This document shows positions 62,523 to 64,000 of a stretch of 64,000 nucleotides of DNA, one piece after another. Position 1 is the stretch's first letter. Every line of letters begins with the position of its first letter. Location of the stretch: positions 6,262,001 through 6,326,000 of the forward strand of contig NZ_CP051204.2 in the NCBI RefSeq assembly GCF_012516375.2, in the 5' to 3' direction. Below the pieces are notes generated by a model. That model made no database searches and had not been told where the DNA came from. It saw only the letters and a list, made by a program, of their open reading frames with translations. Position numbers and translations under genes: made by a program. The DNA comes from Chitinophaga oryzae. Lineage in GTDB: Bacteria; Bacteroidota; Bacteroidia; Chitinophagales; Chitinophagaceae.

Positions 62523-64000
62523 TTAAAAATTGAAATTAAAGTCTTCTGTTACCTGCTGCTTAAGCTCTCCGACGGGCATATTCTCATCTGTCAGGCTGAG
62601 CGTCCTTACCGGCACATGGGGCAGCGCGACCGCCAGTTCCGCCGTCTTTCTGAACAGGCGCCAGAGATGATCAATCGTTCCGGCGCTGAAGAGACCGGTA
62701 TTATAGGTTATCTCCACCGCTATCTCCCCTTGCCGGTCCCACATATTAATAATCAGATCGTACTTGCTGTAAACAGCCTGATTCACGGATTTCTCGACCA
62801 CAGGTATTTCATTACCTGTATGGACATGCTGCGAGCGTGGGACATAGCCATCATTAAAGGAGATCGCCACATCAAAAAGCGGCGCACGGCCGCCGGCGCT
62901 GCTGATATTGAGATGGTCTATCAGCATGTCCAGCGGAAAATACCAGTTTTCCACGGCGGCTATCACCCGCTGCGCTACTTTATGCAATATGGCATAGTAT
63001 GAATCTTCAGTTCCGATGTTTAACCGCAGCGGCCATGTGTTAATAAAAAATCCAATCTGGTCCAGCAAGTCCGGATGATACCTCCCGGCATCCACAATCC
63101 CCACAATGATATCATCCTGGGCTGTAACCCGATGGAACACAATTTCCCATACGGTCAGCAAGTTCATAAAGATGGTAGTCCGCTGCTCTGCGGCTATCCG
63201 GTAAAGATGATCGCTGCCGGACCTGTCCAGCGACCGCGTGATGATAGCGCCCTGGTAGGTCCGCCTTGCAGGTCTTGGAAAGTCGACAGGTATCTCCAAA
63301 GAGGGCAATATTCCGGAGAAATGATCCAGCCAGTATTTCCGGCTCTTGTTTTCTTTATCACCGACCTTTTGATGATACCACATCGCAAAGTCTTTGTATT
63401 GTACTGGCAGAGGGTTTAACGGATATGTACCGCTGCCGTACGCATGGTACAAAAGTGACAGCTCATGAAACAGTACTTCCATAGACCAGCCATCTGTGAT
63501 AATATGATGAATTGAAAACAATAGCAGGTGATTTTCAGCTCCCGTCCTGATAAGCGTTATCCGGAAAAGGGGGGCCATCGTAAGATCAAAGGGCATTTTA
63601 GAAGCCTCATAAGTGATCTCGTCGATGACAGTGGGCTTCTTCCGCTCTTCCACGTCTGACAGGTCCACAAAACGGATGTCCGGTTTTACCGCCATCGCTT
63701 CCAGTACCTGCTGATGAGGTTCTCCCTGTATGGTAACAAACACCGTTCTCAGACTTTCGTGCCGTGCTATCAGGGCTGTAAATGCCCAGGTCAGCGCCTC
63801 CATATCCGGTTCTCCTGCTATCGCCGCGGCATTGAACAACAGATACGCCCCCCGGGCGGCCTCTATCTGGTCCATAAGCCAGATCTGCTTTTGCTGATGG
63901 GAAAGCGGGTAAAATGGTTGATGTTCTACCAGCGGGATACACAGGGCAGGTTGTTTTCCGGCTGCTGAAAGGAAGGCTGCCTGCTCTCTGATAGTGGGTT
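62523..64000 (-). CDS. NRPS, 3' end: (T)-C, continues past right edge
   Basis: The frame is open from the right edge. The first visible residues, 'PTIREQAAFLS', are the end of a carrier domain, and 'LVEHQPFYPLSHQQKQIWLM' starts a complete condensation domain. That domain contains 'LFSIHHIITDGWSMEVLF' (active HHxxxDG) and ends about residue 470 of the visible part ('VTEDFNFNF'). The ATG at 63875 lies inside the C domain and is not the start. The subunit therefore ends in a free condensation domain that must act on the next subunit's monomer. The upstream modules, and probably the initiation module, lie outside the window. Confidence 0.93.
   Translation of the reverse strand, partial: PTIREQAAFLSAAGKQPALCIPLVEHQPFYPLSHQQKQIWLMDQIEAARGAYLLFNAAAIAGEPDMEALTWAFTALIARHESLRTVFVTIQGEPHQQVLEAMAVKPDIRFVDLSDVEERKKPTVIDEITYEASKMPFDLTMAPLFRITLIRTGAENHLLLFSIHHIITDGWSMEVLFHELSLLYHAYGSGTYPLNPLPVQYKDFAMWYHQKVGDKENKSRKYWLDHFSGILPSLEIPVDFPRPARRTYQGAIITRSLDRSGSDHLYRIAAEQRTTIFMNLLTVWEIVFHRVTAQDDIIVGIVDAGRYHPDLLDQIGFFINTWPLRLNIGTEDSYYAILHKVAQRVIAAVENWYFPLDMLIDHLNISSAGGRAPLFDVAISFNDGYVPRSQHVHTGNEIPVVEKSVNQAVYSKYDLIINMWDRQGEIAVEITYNTGLFSAGTIDHLWRLFRKTAELAVALPHVPVRTLSLTDENMPVGELKQQVTEDFNFNF

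Noticed and set aside
62523..63875. Stand-alone condensation enzyme starting at the ATG at 63875
   Set aside because: The frame remains open to the right edge and encodes the beginning of the C domain and the end of a carrier domain, so it is part of a larger NRPS.
35421..64000. Monobactam-type cluster, because of the diaminopropionate genes plus a dioxygenase
   Set aside because: No sulfotransferase is visible, and the terminal thioesterase has an ordinary Ser nucleophile (GYSFGG). The carbamoyl and aromatic hydroxylation genes do not fit known monobactam pathways. Genes beyond the right edge could change this.
35421..64000. Siderophore cluster, because of the SbnA/SbnB pair and the esterase nearby
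   Set aside because: No NIS synthetase, catechol or hydroxamate genes, or TonB-dependent receptor are present in the window.

Overview
The window looks like chromosomal DNA of a Bacteroidota bacterium, most likely a Chitinophaga-type member of the Chitinophagaceae. This rests on Bacteroidota-style promoters (TAnnTTTG -7 boxes), typical families of that phylum (DUF1080, DUF3667, DUF3810, DUF4272, YtxH, approximately 780-residue FtsX permeases, carboxypeptidase-like regulatory domains) and a large NRPS locus. The taxonomic call is inference; no 16S rRNA gene is present.

Positions 1-27 kb are core-type sequence in short operons on both strands: a DUF4272 protein cut by the window edge, a DUF1080 protein, a TPR protein, SRPBCC and YtxH proteins, a TlpA-like thiol-disulfide lipoprotein next to a YggS PLP-homeostasis protein, an acyl-CoA dehydrogenase, an arginase-family hydrolase, a DUF3810 membrane protein divergent from a fructosamine-kinase-type protein, a hybrid histidine kinase, the DUF177-rpmF-plsX operon, a 1.25 kb-residue membrane histidine kinase with a 5' frameshift, MazG, Tex, enoyl-CoA hydratase and two tandem DUF3667 paralogues. 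Several gene junctions hold striking repeats: a perfect 28-bp inverted repeat at 3.4 kb, two tandem-repeat tracts plus palindromes at 15 kb, and a 230-bp inverted repeat at 22.7 kb. A tRNA-Gly/tRNA-Leu pair at 27.3-27.5 kb closes this part.

Positions 27.6-35.4 kb are accessory in character: a RibD-like reductase, two family-2 glycosyltransferases, two paralogous regulatory-domain proteins (one fused to an esterase) and an ABC-transporter permease.

Positions 35.4-64 kb, continuing past the right edge, form one tightly packed minus-strand nonribosomal peptide cluster. In transcription order it holds the end of an NRPS (T-C), a NodU/CmcH-type carbamoyltransferase, an NRPS (partial C-A-T-C), a class III aminotransferase, a knotted ornithine-carbamoyltransferase-like enzyme, and an NRPS (degenerate C-A-T-C-A-T-TE) that a one-base frameshift splits into two frames. 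Then come three small proteins, a type II thioesterase, a CmlA-like diiron beta-hydroxylase, an SbnA/SbnB pair for L-2,3-diaminopropionate, an aromatic amino acid hydroxylase, a SyrD-like exporter, an archaeal-type triosephosphate isomerase homologue, a threonine-synthase-like PLP enzyme, an SDR and a TauD-type dioxygenase.

Taken together these predict a carbamoylated peptide containing diaminopropionate (perhaps as its ureido derivative) and a beta-hydroxylated aromatic residue. I recognise no known product that matches the whole set. The most unusual structural point is that both NRPS subunit junctions pair a complete C-terminal condensation domain with a truncated or active-site-less N-terminal one.
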